Below, piece by piece: positions 10,769 to 19,232 of a stretch of 64,000 bases of DNA. The first letter of the stretch is position 1, and the number at the start of each line of letters is the position of its first letter. This DNA comes from an uncultured Ligilactobacillus sp. (GTDB lineage Bacteria; Bacillota; Bacilli; Lactobacillales; Lactobacillaceae). The notes beneath the pieces are model-generated. The model was not told the origin of the DNA, ran no database searches, and saw only the letters and a list, made by a program, of their open reading frames with translations. Made by a program: the position numbers and the translations under genes. The stretch is taken from positions 62,001 to 126,000 of the forward strand of contig CAKPZY010000001.1 of NCBI GenBank assembly GCA_934215475.1, in the 5' to 3' direction.

Positions 10769-11710
10769 GTGCCAATACTTTGAGAAAAAAGCATTGACCT
10801 TTTCCTGGTATTGCCTCGGATAATTGGTCATAGAATCTGCATGTTTTGTATGCGGTGTGATCCACAACTGCTTTGGCCCGCGCGTGGCAGCATAATTATG
10901 ATAAACCATTTTGGTCGGAACAAAGGTATCATTTGCACCGTGGATCAAAAACAGCGGAAGATCATTTTTTTTCAGAGCAGCAACTGAATTTCCCTTGGTA
11001 AAATCATAACCGACTCTAAAACGTGCTATGAACAAACTTAAGGCGATCAGAGGTTGTTTTGGCAAGTTAAACTGCTGTTTGAGCTGATATGCTAATTCAT
11101 TTTCGACGCTATCATATCCGCAATCTTCCACAATAGATTTGACTTGCTGAGGCAATTTGGTCTTGCTTACCATCATAACAGTTGCTCCACCCATGCTGAC
11201 TCCAAACAAACCGATTTGTGAACCCGTGCCATTTTTAGCGATGACTTGGTCGACCCAAGACTTATAATCGTGGCTATCAGGATATCCAAAAGTCACATAC
11301 TTTCCTTGGCTGACTCCACTTCCTCTGTCATCGGGAGCTAAGACATTATATCCGTCATAGTGAAACATTCTAATGTAAGAGGCCATAGAATAATGGCTTC
11401 CTTTATAACCATGGGACACAATAATCGTTTTTTTGGTCTGTTTAGAAGCAGGATAATAAAAAGCCGTCAAATTCTGCCCAGTCCCACCAGCTCTCTTGTG
11501 CCACTTGATGACAGGATGCTGTACACTGAGCCATCTCTGATCGATTTTTTCTTGCCCTTTTCCTCGTAACTGCGCTTCGGTACGTGTTTGATTCTCAAAC
11601 GCATAAGTCACTAAATAATTTGCCCCATAAAAAAGACTGGTTATGATTGCCAAGAATAACACGATAACAAAGCTTATAATAATTTTTTTCTTTTTGCCCA
11701 TAATTAGCAC
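10766..11710 (-). CDS. Membrane-anchored alpha/beta hydrolase
   Basis: Serine hydrolase of unknown substrate. Seen: one N-terminal membrane segment after KKKK (about residues 9-30), then an extracytoplasmic hydrolase domain with nucleophile elbow GVSMGG, an oxyanion-type segment VSHGYKG, an acidic residue in HGANDTFVP, and a late histidine (HTKHADS). Related proteins in lactobacilli are called cell-surface or YqkD-like hydrolases. I choose the GTG at 11710, eight bases after GGAGAAG, over ATG 11701 and the far upstream ATG. Length 314 residues. Convergent with the DUF4044 gene. Confidence 0.8.
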   Translation of the reverse strand: MLIMGKKKKIIISFVIVLFLAIITSLFYGANYLVTYAFENQTRTEAQLRGKGQEKIDQRWLSVQHPVIKWHKRAGGTGQNLTAFYYPASKQTKKTIIVSHGYKGSHYSMASYIRMFHYDGYNVLAPDDRGSGVSQGKYVTFGYPDSHDYKSWVDQVIAKNGTGSQIGLFGVSMGGATVMMVSKTKLPQQVKSIVEDCGYDSVENELAYQLKQQFNLPKQPLIALSLFIARFRVGYDFTKGNSVAALKKNDLPLFLIHGANDTFVPTKMVYHNYAATRGPKQLWITPHTKHADSMTNYPRQYQEKVNAFFSKYWH

Positions 11711-11744
11711 TATTATTACTTCTCCAAATTTGAATTTTACAAAC

Positions 11745-11793
11745 AAAAAAATGCTTCCCCAGTGAGACCATTATATTATCACTGAGAAAAGCA
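11745..11793 (-). terminator. Terminator region between cardiolipin synthase and hydrolase genes
   Basis: On the minus strand TGCTTTTCTCAGTGA pairs imperfectly with TCACTGGGGAAGCA across a loop (arms 11779-11793 and 11752-11765), followed by a T run. It ends the cardiolipin synthase transcript. Confidence 0.7.
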
Positions 11794-11805
11794 AGACCAA
11801 TAGGA

Positions 11806-13281
11806 TCATAAGATCGGTGATAGCAAGCGTGAAAAATACTGTTTAAATTTCATCCACCTAGTTTGATTTTCAAAGAATTCCGGAGTCAACTTAGAACATT
11901 TTTCCAAATCATGATTAAAAATATCTGTTAGTGCAACCGTCAATGCGCGGTCATAACAAAAAGCATTGACTTCAAAATTTAGCTTAAAACTGCGAAAGTC
12001 AACGTTAGCTGAACCGACCGAAGACATTTGGCCGTCCACTACCATAGTTTTAGCATGCATAAATCCATCATTATATTGATAAATTTCAACGTCCTTATCC
12101 AACAGATCTTTAGCATAATATTGAGTCGCACGATAAACAAAAGCATGGTCAGGTTTGCATGGGATCATAATTTTTACTTTGACACCGGACAAAGCCGCGA
12201 CACTCAGTGCCTCCAATACTGAATCATCCGGGATCAAATAGGGAGTTTGAATATATATATAATCATGAGCATTGTTGATCAACTTCAAGTACCCCAGTTT
12301 GATCGCCTCAGTTTCACTGTCTGGGCCCGACGATACGATCTGTATCCCTGTCGTTCCCTTCCCCCGCTGCAAAGGAAAATATCTATCATCGTAATCGATT
12401 GGACGTGAATCAGTTGAATTTTTAACGGTAGCATTCCAATCCATGAAAAATTGTGACTGCAATGCAACAGCAGCATTCCCAATTATGCGGAGGTGAGTAT
12501 CACGCCAATGACCAAATTTTTTCACTCTTCCTAAATACTGATCGCCAATATTAAAACCGCCAACATAGCCAATCATACCATCGATCACTACGATCTTCCT
12601 ATGGTCACGATAATTTAGCCGCGGACTGTGAAAGTAAGCTCGTTTAGATCCAAAAAACGGTTCAGCTTGTCCTCCCATTTCTTCCAAATGTCTAAAGAAA
12701 TGCCTGCTTTGCCCACGAGAACCCATACTGTCATATATCACACGGACGGTGACCCCTCTTTTTTGAGCAGCCTCCAATGCCGCCAGTAATTCATGACCAG
12801 CAGTATCACTGTAAAAAGTATAGTACTCAATATGTACGTGATCTTTAGCGTTATTGATATCATCCAGCAAGCAAGAAAACTTTTCGTTGCCGTCTATCAA
12901 AACCTTAACTTGATTATTATTGGTAAATATCGACTGATCCGCTTCGAGAAAAAGACGAGAAGTCTGCTGAGCCTCATTAGTCAAAATATCGAATGGAAGT
13001 AATTTTTTTTGCTTCCATTGATCCTTTTGAAGAGCAACTAACTGGTAGATCCCTAATTTTTCTTGTGCCTTAATGTCAAAGATCCGATCCCGAGAAATTT
13101 TCTTTCCAGCAAATAAGTATATCAAAAAGCCAATACCTGGCAGAAGGTTCAAAACAAGCAGCCAAGCCCAGGTGGCAGCAATATCTCTTTTCTCTTTAAA
13201 GACTGTTACGATGGCAAAAAGAGTATTTACTAAAAAAACAAGGAAAATGATATTAACTATCAAGCTCACAATGCTCACCAT
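11806..13281 (-). CDS. cls: Cardiolipin synthase (phospholipase D family)
   Basis: Condenses phosphatidylglycerol to cardiolipin in the membrane. Seen: two N-terminal membrane segments (residues 1-25 and about 33-55, including AATWAWLLVLNLLPGIGF), then two PLD motifs of the form HxKxxxxD: HRKIVVID near residue 226 and HAKTMVVD near residue 407. The ATG at 13281 gives 491 residues and a family-like N-terminus; an alternative TTG at 13302 adds seven residues. Neither start has a convincing ribosome site, so the exact start is uncertain. Monocistronic with its own terminator. Confidence 0.92.
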   Translation of the reverse strand: MVSIVSLIVNIIFLVFLVNTLFAIVTVFKEKRDIAATWAWLLVLNLLPGIGFLIYLFAGKKISRDRIFDIKAQEKLGIYQLVALQKDQWKQKKLLPFDILTNEAQQTSRLFLEADQSIFTNNNQVKVLIDGNEKFSCLLDDINNAKDHVHIEYYTFYSDTAGHELLAALEAAQKRGVTVRVIYDSMGSRGQSRHFFRHLEEMGGQAEPFFGSKRAYFHSPRLNYRDHRKIVVIDGMIGYVGGFNIGDQYLGRVKKFGHWRDTHLRIIGNAAVALQSQFFMDWNATVKNSTDSRPIDYDDRYFPLQRGKGTTGIQIVSSGPDSETEAIKLGYLKLINNAHDYIYIQTPYLIPDDSVLEALSVAALSGVKVKIMIPCKPDHAFVYRATQYYAKDLLDKDVEIYQYNDGFMHAKTMVVDGQMSSVGSANVDFRSFKLNFEVNAFCYDRALTVALTDIFNHDLEKCSKLTPEFFENQTRWMKFKQYFSRLLSPIL

Positions 13282-13430
13282 CCATAACTTAATTAGATAC
13301 AAAAATTATAGCAAATAAAGTTGTTAAAGTATATTAACATTGGTATTGACTAATTTGGTGCAAGCAACGTCCCTTTGATCCTGGGATGAATAAAACCGGG
13401 CGTTTTCTCTATTTAGTAAATAATGTTAAT

Positions 13431-13450
13431 AAAAAAGACCATCTCTGGTC
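13431..13450 (-). terminator. Terminator after minD
   Basis: On the minus strand GGACC pairs with GGTCT-type arm (GACC at 13437-13440 with GGTC at 13447-13450 on the plus strand) around ATCTCT, followed by six T residues. It lies 30 bases past the minD stop and closes the mreC-mreD-minC-minD block. Confidence 0.75.
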
Positions 13451-13479
13451 CTTATAAGTAAGTGAAACATAACTGATCA

Positions 13480-14289
13480 TCATTTATCTTTTTTGAACCA
13501 CGCACCGATCCGTTTAAATAAGCCAACCTTTTTTGTCCCTTTAAGAGACATTAAAGGAACCGTTTCTCCTTGCAATCTCCGAGCAATATCACGATACCCC
13601 TGAGCTGCTGGATTTTTTTGATAAAGTACTATTGGTTCTCCCTTATTAGAAGTGGCAATCACTTGATCTTCATCAAAAACTATCCCTAAGAGTTCCAATG
13701 AAAGATGCCTGGTGATCTCATCGACATCCATCATTTGTCCGTCGTTGACCATATTTTTGCGAATCCTGTTGATCACTAACATCGGCGGCTTATCCAAATC
13801 TTTCTGTTCAAGCAGACCAACCACGCGATCAGCATCACGGACTGCTGAAATTTCCGGTGTCGACACTACGATAGCTTCATCAGCTCCCGCTACGGCATTC
13901 ATAAACCCTTGTTCTATCCCGGCCGGACAATCCAAAAACACATAATCAAAATCACTTTTTAACTCTCCCACGATCTCGGCAGCCTGTTTCGGGGTAAGTG
14001 ATGTCTTATCCGCATTCTGTGCAGCGGGAAGGAGAAAAAGCTTATCATTAAAACGTTTGTCCTTGATCAAGGCTTGGGGCAACTTAGCGCGGCCTTCTGC
14101 GACATCAACAATGTCATAAATTATTCGATTGTCCAGTCCCAATATAACATCCAGATTACGCAAACCAATATCTAAATCGACTAAACACACTCTTTTATTC
14201 ATCAAAGCCAAAGCCGTTCCAAGGTTAGCAGTAGTGGTCGTTTTACCAACACCGCCCTTACCGGAAGTAATAACAATTGATTTCCCCAT
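13480..14289 (-). CDS. minD: Septum site-determining ATPase MinD
   Basis: Membrane-bound ATPase that with MinC blocks division at the poles. Seen: deviant Walker A SGKGGVGKTTTT at about residues 8-19 with the signature lysine, the switch region FLDCPAGIEQG, and a C-terminal amphipathic helix GLFKRIGAWFKKDK for membrane targeting. Length 269 residues is normal. GGAGGATTTTAGA precedes the ATG. It follows minC with one base between coding regions, as in many Firmicutes. No minE is visible; DivIVA-type systems do not need one. Confidence 0.97.
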   Translation of the reverse strand: MGKSIVITSGKGGVGKTTTTANLGTALALMNKRVCLVDLDIGLRNLDVILGLDNRIIYDIVDVAEGRAKLPQALIKDKRFNDKLFLLPAAQNADKTSLTPKQAAEIVGELKSDFDYVFLDCPAGIEQGFMNAVAGADEAIVVSTPEISAVRDADRVVGLLEQKDLDKPPMLVINRIRKNMVNDGQMMDVDEITRHLSLELLGIVFDEDQVIATSNKGEPIVLYQKNPAAQGYRDIARRLQGETVPLMSLKGTKKVGLFKRIGAWFKKDK

Positions 14290-14290
14290 T

Positions 14291-14968
14291 CTAAAATCCT
14301 CCTGCCTTTACAAATAACTTTGGTCTAATTGTTTTCAGTTGTTCAATATTAGTCCAGGCTAGTGCATGCAGATCATTGACAACAAGTGCGCTTGTTTCAT
14401 TTAGCTCACCAATTTTTTCATCTTCATTGACAATCTCTACCAGATCAGCTATTCTCAGCTGCTGTGCTTGCGCAATATTTCCTGCGATCACAGCACGTGT
14501 GTTATTTTCAAAGCCTGCACACAAAATTCCATTTATAGAGCCCAAAACAAAGATACTGCCGGTGGCACGCAAAATGCCGCCCTCATGCAGATCCCCCAAA
14601 AATAACAAATCTCCTTGAAAGAGTTTATCCTGGCCATTGCGTATGATATCACCATTCACGTGAACTGTAGTACTATCTACGATTTCCTGTGCTTCATGTT
14701 TGTCGATGACGGAACTTTGCACATGGTGGATCGAAAAACGAGGATAGTCGGCAAAAATATTCTCCAATTCTTGTTTTTGTTCAGCCGTATAGAGAGACAT
14801 GCCCGTATTGATATTAAAAGAATACTTTTTAGTCCTATCTGATGTTTCATCATTATGCAAGTTTTCCATTAAGTTATGAAGTTCGCTCTTTATTTCTGAA
14901 AAGCTCGCGTCTGGGTTTAAAATCAGTTCGTATCCATTTTTATACCCTTTCAAGACCACTGCTTGCAT
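14291..14968 (-). CDS. minC: Septum site-determining protein MinC
   Basis: Inhibitor of FtsZ polymerisation that works with MinD. Seen: divergent N-terminal domain, then the C-terminal right-handed beta-helix with repeated glycine turns (VHVNGDIIRNGQDKLF, GGILRATGSIFVLGSING, CAGFENNTRAVIAGNI). I start at ATG 14968 (MQAVVLKG) with AAGGAC ten bases upstream, four bases after mreD, giving 225 residues, normal for the family. The upstream in-frame ATG at 14998 lies inside mreD. Confidence 0.94.
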   Translation of the reverse strand: MQAVVLKGYKNGYELILNPDASFSEIKSELHNLMENLHNDETSDRTKKYSFNINTGMSLYTAEQKQELENIFADYPRFSIHHVQSSVIDKHEAQEIVDSTTVHVNGDIIRNGQDKLFQGDLLFLGDLHEGGILRATGSIFVLGSINGILCAGFENNTRAVIAGNIAQAQQLRIADLVEIVNEDEKIGELNETSALVVNDLHALAWTNIEQLKTIRPKLFVKAGGF

Positions 14969-14972
14969 ATTT

Positions 14973-15494
14973 TTACACGTCCTTATTTGTTTTTTCAAAA
15001 AATATACTTAAGGGCCAAAACAAGACCACATACGCAGCAAGGTTGTAAGCTAAAGTAGGTCCTAAAGTTCGGCCAATAAAAGTTACTGCGGAAACTGAGG
15101 TAAATCCAATCAATATATTTACCCAATAAAAGAGAACAGTAAACACGGTAACCTCTATCAAATATATTAATAATACCACAATGAAGGACCGATTAAAAAA
15201 GCTGAGGACACTGCGAGTCAGATATACCATAAAAGGCAGTAACAAGGTACAAACTCCAAGTACACCTGCGTAATAAAGGTCAAAAACAAACCCGGCAATA
15301 ACTGACCAGAAAAGTAGGTGGTCAACGTGTCCATAGCAAATGGCCAGCACTAACCACAATAAGATCAGCCGACTTTCGATCGAAGTATCGGGTGTGAAAA
15401 ATGATTGCGAAAACAGTTGACTTAGTGAGCCATCCAAGAAAAGAAACAAAAAAGTCCCAAGTGGAAAAAAATATCTCATTTTTGAAATTCTCAT
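14973..15494 (-). CDS. mreD: Rod shape-determining protein MreD
   Basis: Polytopic membrane protein of the elongasome. Seen: 173 residues with five to six hydrophobic segments and little else, the usual MreD profile; includes the segment VIAGFVFDLYYAGVLG, which resembles the conserved GLxxDLxxG-like core of the family. AGGAG lies nine bases before the ATG. It is placed between mreC (12-base gap) and minC (four-base gap), so identity rests largely on context and topology. Confidence 0.9.
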   Translation of the reverse strand: MRISKMRYFFPLGTFLFLFLDGSLSQLFSQSFFTPDTSIESRLILLWLVLAICYGHVDHLLFWSVIAGFVFDLYYAGVLGVCTLLLPFMVYLTRSVLSFFNRSFIVVLLIYLIEVTVFTVLFYWVNILIGFTSVSAVTFIGRTLGPTLAYNLAAYVVLFWPLSIFFEKTNKDV

Positions 15495-15506
15495 CTCACA
15501 AAACTC

Positions 15507-16358
15507 CTATTCAGCCCTTCTAGCAACAGTGACCACATCAAGATCGTTAAAATCAGCTGCTGGTTTGATATAGATCTTAGAAGGAAGCCCTTCATCATCA
15601 TTATCCACAGTCGTTACCTTCCCAACAAGCAGCCCTTTGGGGGTTATTCCCCCCATACCAGAAGTGATAACATTTGTTTTTTTCTTGATCTTAGCTTTGG
15701 AAGTTATCTGCCCCATGATCAACTGATTTTTTTCTGAACTATATCCTGTAATTAAACCATTAATGACAGTGCCACCCTCACTGATCAACCTAACAGCAAA
15801 ACGATTCGACGTATCGTTACTGGTAGAGAGAAGCTCAACTTTACTATTAGTGTGGTTAACTTCCGTCACACGACCCACCAGTCCGCGCCGTGATAAAACT
15901 GAATCATTCTTTCTCACCCCTGCTATTGAGCCCTTATTGATGATTACTTGGTCCTCCCAAGAAGAAGGCGTCCGAGACAAGACTGCTGCATTAATTTTAT
16001 TATATGACGTTAAAGTTTGATTGAGTTTTAACTCTTGTTTTAAACTATTGTTTTCTTCCCTTAAATTTTGGTTCTCCACTTTTTGAGTCGCTACAGTTGA
16101 AACTTCCTCTTTCAGTTTCTTGTTTTCTGTATAAGTGTTATAAAGTCCCTGAAGTGAATCAGCCGCGTGTCCTAATCCGGACACCGGTACTTCTACGACT
16201 CGATCTACAATTCCAACTGCATCATTACCTATCTGCTGCACAAATAAAGGTGCTTTCCGGTTATTCCTGGCGCTGATCGAAAGAGCTATCAACAAAAACC
16301 CTATGATCAAAATGATCATTGTTATTACCAATCTCTTATTGAATGAGAATTTTTGCAC
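15507..16358 (-). CDS. mreC: Rod shape-determining protein MreC
   Basis: Bitopic elongasome scaffold linking MreB to wall synthases. Seen: short basic tail, membrane span at about residues 12-30 (LVITMIILIIGFLLIALSI), a coiled coil at about 70-105, and a C-terminal beta-rich domain containing SSWEDQVIINKGSIAGV and GMGGITPKGLLVGKV. Length 283 residues is typical. The start is GTG at 16358, preceded by GGAGGTTTAGGT. It heads the mreC-mreD-minC-minD transcript, downstream of the mreB terminator. Confidence 0.95.
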   Translation of the reverse strand: MQKFSFNKRLVITMIILIIGFLLIALSISARNNRKAPLFVQQIGNDAVGIVDRVVEVPVSGLGHAADSLQGLYNTYTENKKLKEEVSTVATQKVENQNLREENNSLKQELKLNQTLTSYNKINAAVLSRTPSSWEDQVIINKGSIAGVRKNDSVLSRRGLVGRVTEVNHTNSKVELLSTSNDTSNRFAVRLISEGGTVINGLITGYSSEKNQLIMGQITSKAKIKKKTNVITSGMGGITPKGLLVGKVTTVDNDDEGLPSKIYIKPAADFNDLDVVTVARRAE

Positions 16359-16465
16359 ACCTAAACCTCCTGCCTAAAATGAAATCAGAAAAAACATTGT
16401 GATCGTACTCAATGGTTTTACAAAACTTCTGAATCACATTTTAGTAAAAAACATATAAAAATTAA

Positions 16466-16493
16466 GAGGTCGGAGACAAGCGACTCCAACCTC
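16466..16493 (-). terminator. Hairpin terminator between mreB and mreC
   Basis: On the minus strand GAGGTTGGAG (16493-16484) pairs with CTCCGACCTC (16475-16466), followed by TTAATTTTT. A ten-base stem with one G-T pair makes it strong. It suggests mreB is at least partly separated transcriptionally from mreCD-minCD. Confidence 0.8.
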
Positions 16494-16512
16494 CATTTAT
16501 TGTTCCCTCAAA

Positions 16513-17517
16513 CTAATTTTTTTTCATTACGTCAATACTTTTAAGTGATTCACCGGTCCCAATGGCCACACAATCTAACGGCTCAGACGCCACAAATACA
16601 GGTACTTTAGTAGCATCCGAAATTACTTCTGGCAAGTGACGTAATAAAGCCCCGCCGCCAGTCAAGACGATCCCGTGATCAATAACGTCGGCAGCAATTT
16701 CAGGAGACGTTTCTTCTAAGGTTTCTTTGATTGCTGTAATAATTTCCTGAATTACTTCTTGAATTGCTTCTGCAACTGCAACTGCTTTAATTTCTATAGT
16801 CTTTGGCAAACCAGTGACTAAGTCGCGGCCACGAATTGTTTGAGAATCGAGTTCTTTTGCAGCCTTGACAGAAGCCGAAGCAATATCGATTTTTAATTGT
16901 TCGGCGGTTCTTTCACCGATCAATAAATTGTAGTTTTTACGAACATAATAAACGATTGCTTCATCCAAACGATCACCGGCCATCCTGATAGAACGGCTAG
17001 ATACGATGCCTCCCAGCGAAATAGTAGCAACATCAGTAGTACCGCCGCCAATATCAACGACCATACTACCCGTTGGATCCATCACAGGCAATCCTGCACC
17101 GATCGCTGCTGCAAAAGGTTCCTCGATAACATAGGCATCCTTGGCCCCTGCTACACGAGTAGCATCGATCACGGCACGTTTTTCAACCTCAGTAACTCCA
17201 CTAGGAACGCAAACCATCACGTACGGCTTTCCACCGTGCTTCCCCAAAGCTTTATCAATATAATACTTCATCATCGCAGCAGTTGTATCATAATCTGCGA
17301 TGACCCCATCTTTCATTGGACGAATAGCTACTATACTAGCTGGTGTACGTCCGATCATGTCGCGGGCCTCTGAGCCTACCGAAACGATCTCGCCAGATTT
17401 AGTATTTTTGGCAACAACTGAAGGCTCACGTAAAACTATTCCCTTTCCTTCAGCGTAAACTATAGTATTTGCTGTACCGAGATCGATCCCGATATTTTTT
17501 GTACCCATTCCGAACAC
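16513..17517 (-). CDS. mreB: Rod shape-determining actin homologue MreB
   Basis: Forms membrane-associated filaments that guide lateral wall synthesis. Seen: phosphate-1 motif GIDLGTANT at the N-terminus, phosphate-2 motif [10 protein letters not shown], adenosine motif [10 protein letters not shown] start at GTG 17517 ([12 protein letters not shown]): AAGGG lies nine bases upstream and MreB proteins of lactobacilli begin [11 protein letters not shown]; the ATG at 17526 touches the ribosome site. Length is then 334 residues. A second paralogue, mbl, lies at 44.9-45.9 kb. Confidence 0.95.
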   Translation of the reverse strand: MFGMGTKNIGIDLGTANTIVYAEGKGIVLREPSVVAKNTKSGEIVSVGSEARDMIGRTPASIVAIRPMKDGVIADYDTTAAMMKYYIDKALGKHGGKPYVMVCVPSGVTEVEKRAVIDATRVAGAKDAYVIEEPFAAAIGAGLPVMDPTGSMVVDIGGGTTDVATISLGGIVSSRSIRMAGDRLDEAIVYYVRKNYNLLIGERTAEQLKIDIASASVKAAKELDSQTIRGRDLVTGLPKTIEIKAVAVAEAIQEVIQEIITAIKETLEETSPEIAADVIDHGIVLTGGGALLRHLPEVISDATKVPVFVASEPLDCVAIGTGESLKSIDVMKKN

Positions 17518-17649
17518 AATCTTCATCCCTTCACAAATTCTAATTTAATTTCCTTTTTTATAACATTATAATTGAAATATAGGTAACTTGCTCACCTTAG
17601 AACAATTCTTTAATATTTCTTCAAAACAGAAGCGTTTAAGCAAACTGGT

Positions 17650-17856
17650 TCACTCAATAATATGAACATCACACGCCTGGGGCCCTCTTATTCCCTGGAC
17701 ACTAACAAAGCTAACACTTTGACCACTTTCTAACACCTTATATCCTGCAGATAAAATCGCAGAAAAGTGGACAAACAAATCATCTCCGCCATCATCTGGG
17801 ATGATAAAACCATAACCCTTATCTTTATTAAAAGAACGCACTTTTCCAGTTAACAT
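17650..17856 (-). CDS. Cold-shock domain protein
   Basis: Single OB-fold nucleic-acid chaperone, 68 residues. Seen: RNP1-type motif KGYGFI and RNP2-type motif LFVHF, and the start [10 protein letters not shown] like other Csp proteins. The glycine pair GGDDLFVHF is normal; the C-terminal half ([14 protein letters not shown]) is somewhat divergent from the canonical GxRGPQAxNV ending, with aspartate in place of asparagine. AGAGGAAAC precedes the ATG. Has its own promoter (separate entry). Confidence 0.93.
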   Translation of the reverse strand: MLTGKVRSFNKDKGYGFIIPDDGGDDLFVHFSAILSAGYKVLESGQSVSFVSVQGIRGPQACDVHIIE

Positions 17857-17888
17857 TTTCGTTTCCTCTCAATACGCTTACTTGTGCT

Positions 17889-17917
17889 AGCTTACCACAT
17901 TTCAAGGCTTTCGACAA
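17889..17917 (-). promoter_or_regulatory. Promoter of the cold-shock gene
   Basis: On the minus strand TTGTCG (17917-17912), a 17-base spacer ending in TGG, then TAAGCT (17894-17889). The TGG gives an extended -10 character. Transcription would start near 17882, leaving a short leader of about 26 bases. Confidence 0.55.
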
Positions 17918-17920
17918 CAT

Positions 17921-18292
17921 TCAAACGTAGAGTAAGTATGTAATAAGTCTGAGCTGACACAGATGATAAAGTTGAAATCCCCAGCATATCATATTGGCGC
18001 TTTCCTCCTGAAAATTTCTCATAAAGGTCCAGTGAGATGTACAGTTATCTTCCTTCACAGATCATATAAAGCTCCCCGTCGCTGAAAAGAATGATATTAA
18101 ACCAATAGAAAAAGAACCCCGCCCATATAGCAGCCTCACTGAAAGTCAAACTTTTAGTTAAACTTTTAAAAAGCACTATATAAAGATGAGTTCTAATAAA
18201 CACTAATATCTGCTGTAAGATCTCCAAAGCATACCGTATTTTAAATTAGCTCCGCAAATTTATGATACGATATACAAATGATTCACACAAAA
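17921..18292. other. Gene-poor stretch between radC and the cold-shock gene
   Basis: About 370 bases without a gene I can defend. On the minus strand there is a 22-codon frame (17992-17921, MICWGFQLYH...) with GGAGG eleven bases upstream, and a 60-codon frame (18227-18045) starting with TTG and containing hydrophobic stretches such as WAGFFFYWFNIILF. Neither has a recognisable family or a convincing start, so they may be remnants or chance frames. Confidence 0.4.
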
Positions 18293-18967
18293 TCAAGCAA
18301 TGATCTCTTCTTCACGCATGCTCAAATACGACGTGTCTCCAACAATAATATGATCAAGCAAGGTAATTCCTAACATATCGCCACATTTAACGAGACGCTT
18401 CGTTAACGCCAAATCATTTTTAGATGGCGTCACATTTCCACTCGGATGGTTATGAACCACCATAAAACGTGCCGCACTGCATTTAACTGCTTCTTTAAAA
18501 ATCTCTCTAGGATGCACAGTAGCCGAATTTAGTGTTCCTTTAAATAAATTTTTCTGCAACATGACCTGATTTTTAGTATCTAAATATATTCCGATCAACA
18601 ATTCTTGCTTAGCTGACCCATACATTTTAGTCATATACTCTCCAATCTTTCGACTTGAATAAATAGTTCCTACGGCTAGCGCAGGTCTTTGCTCAAATCT
18701 TTTAGCAAATTCACCCATTACCTCAAAAAACCAAGCCTTGCTTTGGACCGGCATTAACTTACGCAATTCATGATTGGTCAAATACTGAATTTGCTCAAGA
18801 TCTTCATATTGCCCAAAAAAAGTGTCAGTGATCTTGGCTGCATCTCTTTTGCAAAATGCCGCGCAACTGACACAAAAAAGCAGCTCCCGATCCGTAAGGC
18901 CTTGTGGGCCATAGCTTTTTATTTTCTCACTCAAATATTCTATATCCAACGAATTTATCAATGTCAT
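18293..18967 (-). CDS. radC: RadC family JAB/MPN-domain protein
   Basis: Named for DNA repair but with uncertain role; a predicted zinc metalloprotease-like fold. Seen: N-terminal helix-hairpin region including LTDRELLFCVSC, and the C-terminal metal motif HNHPSGNVTPSKND with the HxHPSG...SxxD residues intact. Length 224 residues is the usual size. I start at ATG 18967 (MTLINSLDIEY) because GGAGGGG lies seven bases upstream. Sits between folC and mreB, as in other lactobacilli. Confidence 0.92.
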   Translation of the reverse strand: MTLINSLDIEYLSEKIKSYGPQGLTDRELLFCVSCAAFCKRDAAKITDTFFGQYEDLEQIQYLTNHELRKLMPVQSKAWFFEVMGEFAKRFEQRPALAVGTIYSSRKIGEYMTKMYGSAKQELLIGIYLDTKNQVMLQKNLFKGTLNSATVHPREIFKEAVKCSAARFMVVHNHPSGNVTPSKNDLALTKRLVKCGDMLGITLLDHIIVGDTSYLSMREEEIIA

Positions 18968-19012
18968 ATTTACCCCTCCATTATATATATACGCAAAAAG
19001 GGGCAATATTTT

Positions 19013-19232
19013 TTAATTTAGTATATTTTTTAATTCTTTTAAATCAGCAACAACTTCAAATGCTTGCTTTATATCAGATGAAATTGGCGCCATCAAACCT
19101 TTAACCTCGTTTCGACCCGCGAAAAAATCTTGGCTGCCTTTGCATGTTTAAAATCAACAGCAAAAAAGAAAAACCGACTTTGTCCCTAACAGAAATTACT
19201 AGTTTGGTTTCAAAGTTATTACCATCAACTTC
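19013..19232 (-). pseudogene. Possible frameshifted small gene between folC and radC
   Basis: Three consecutive minus-strand frames join into one protein-like sequence if one T is added to each of two T6 runs (plus-strand A runs at 19162-19167 and 19122-19127). The pieces read ...FETKLVISVRDKVGFSF, then FAVDFKHAKAAKIF, then AGRNEVKGLMAPISS and onward to ...DLKELKNILN with stop TAA at 19013-19015. All three pieces have ordinary amino-acid composition and no internal stop. The 5' end is unclear and may overlap the folC end. I do not recognise the family. It may be a decayed gene or an intact gene hit by two homopolymer sequencing errors. Confidence 0.4.

Noticed and set aside
18045..18227. Minus-strand frame of 60 codons starting at TTG
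   Set aside because: No clear ribosome site and no known family; only noted as a low-interest remnant.
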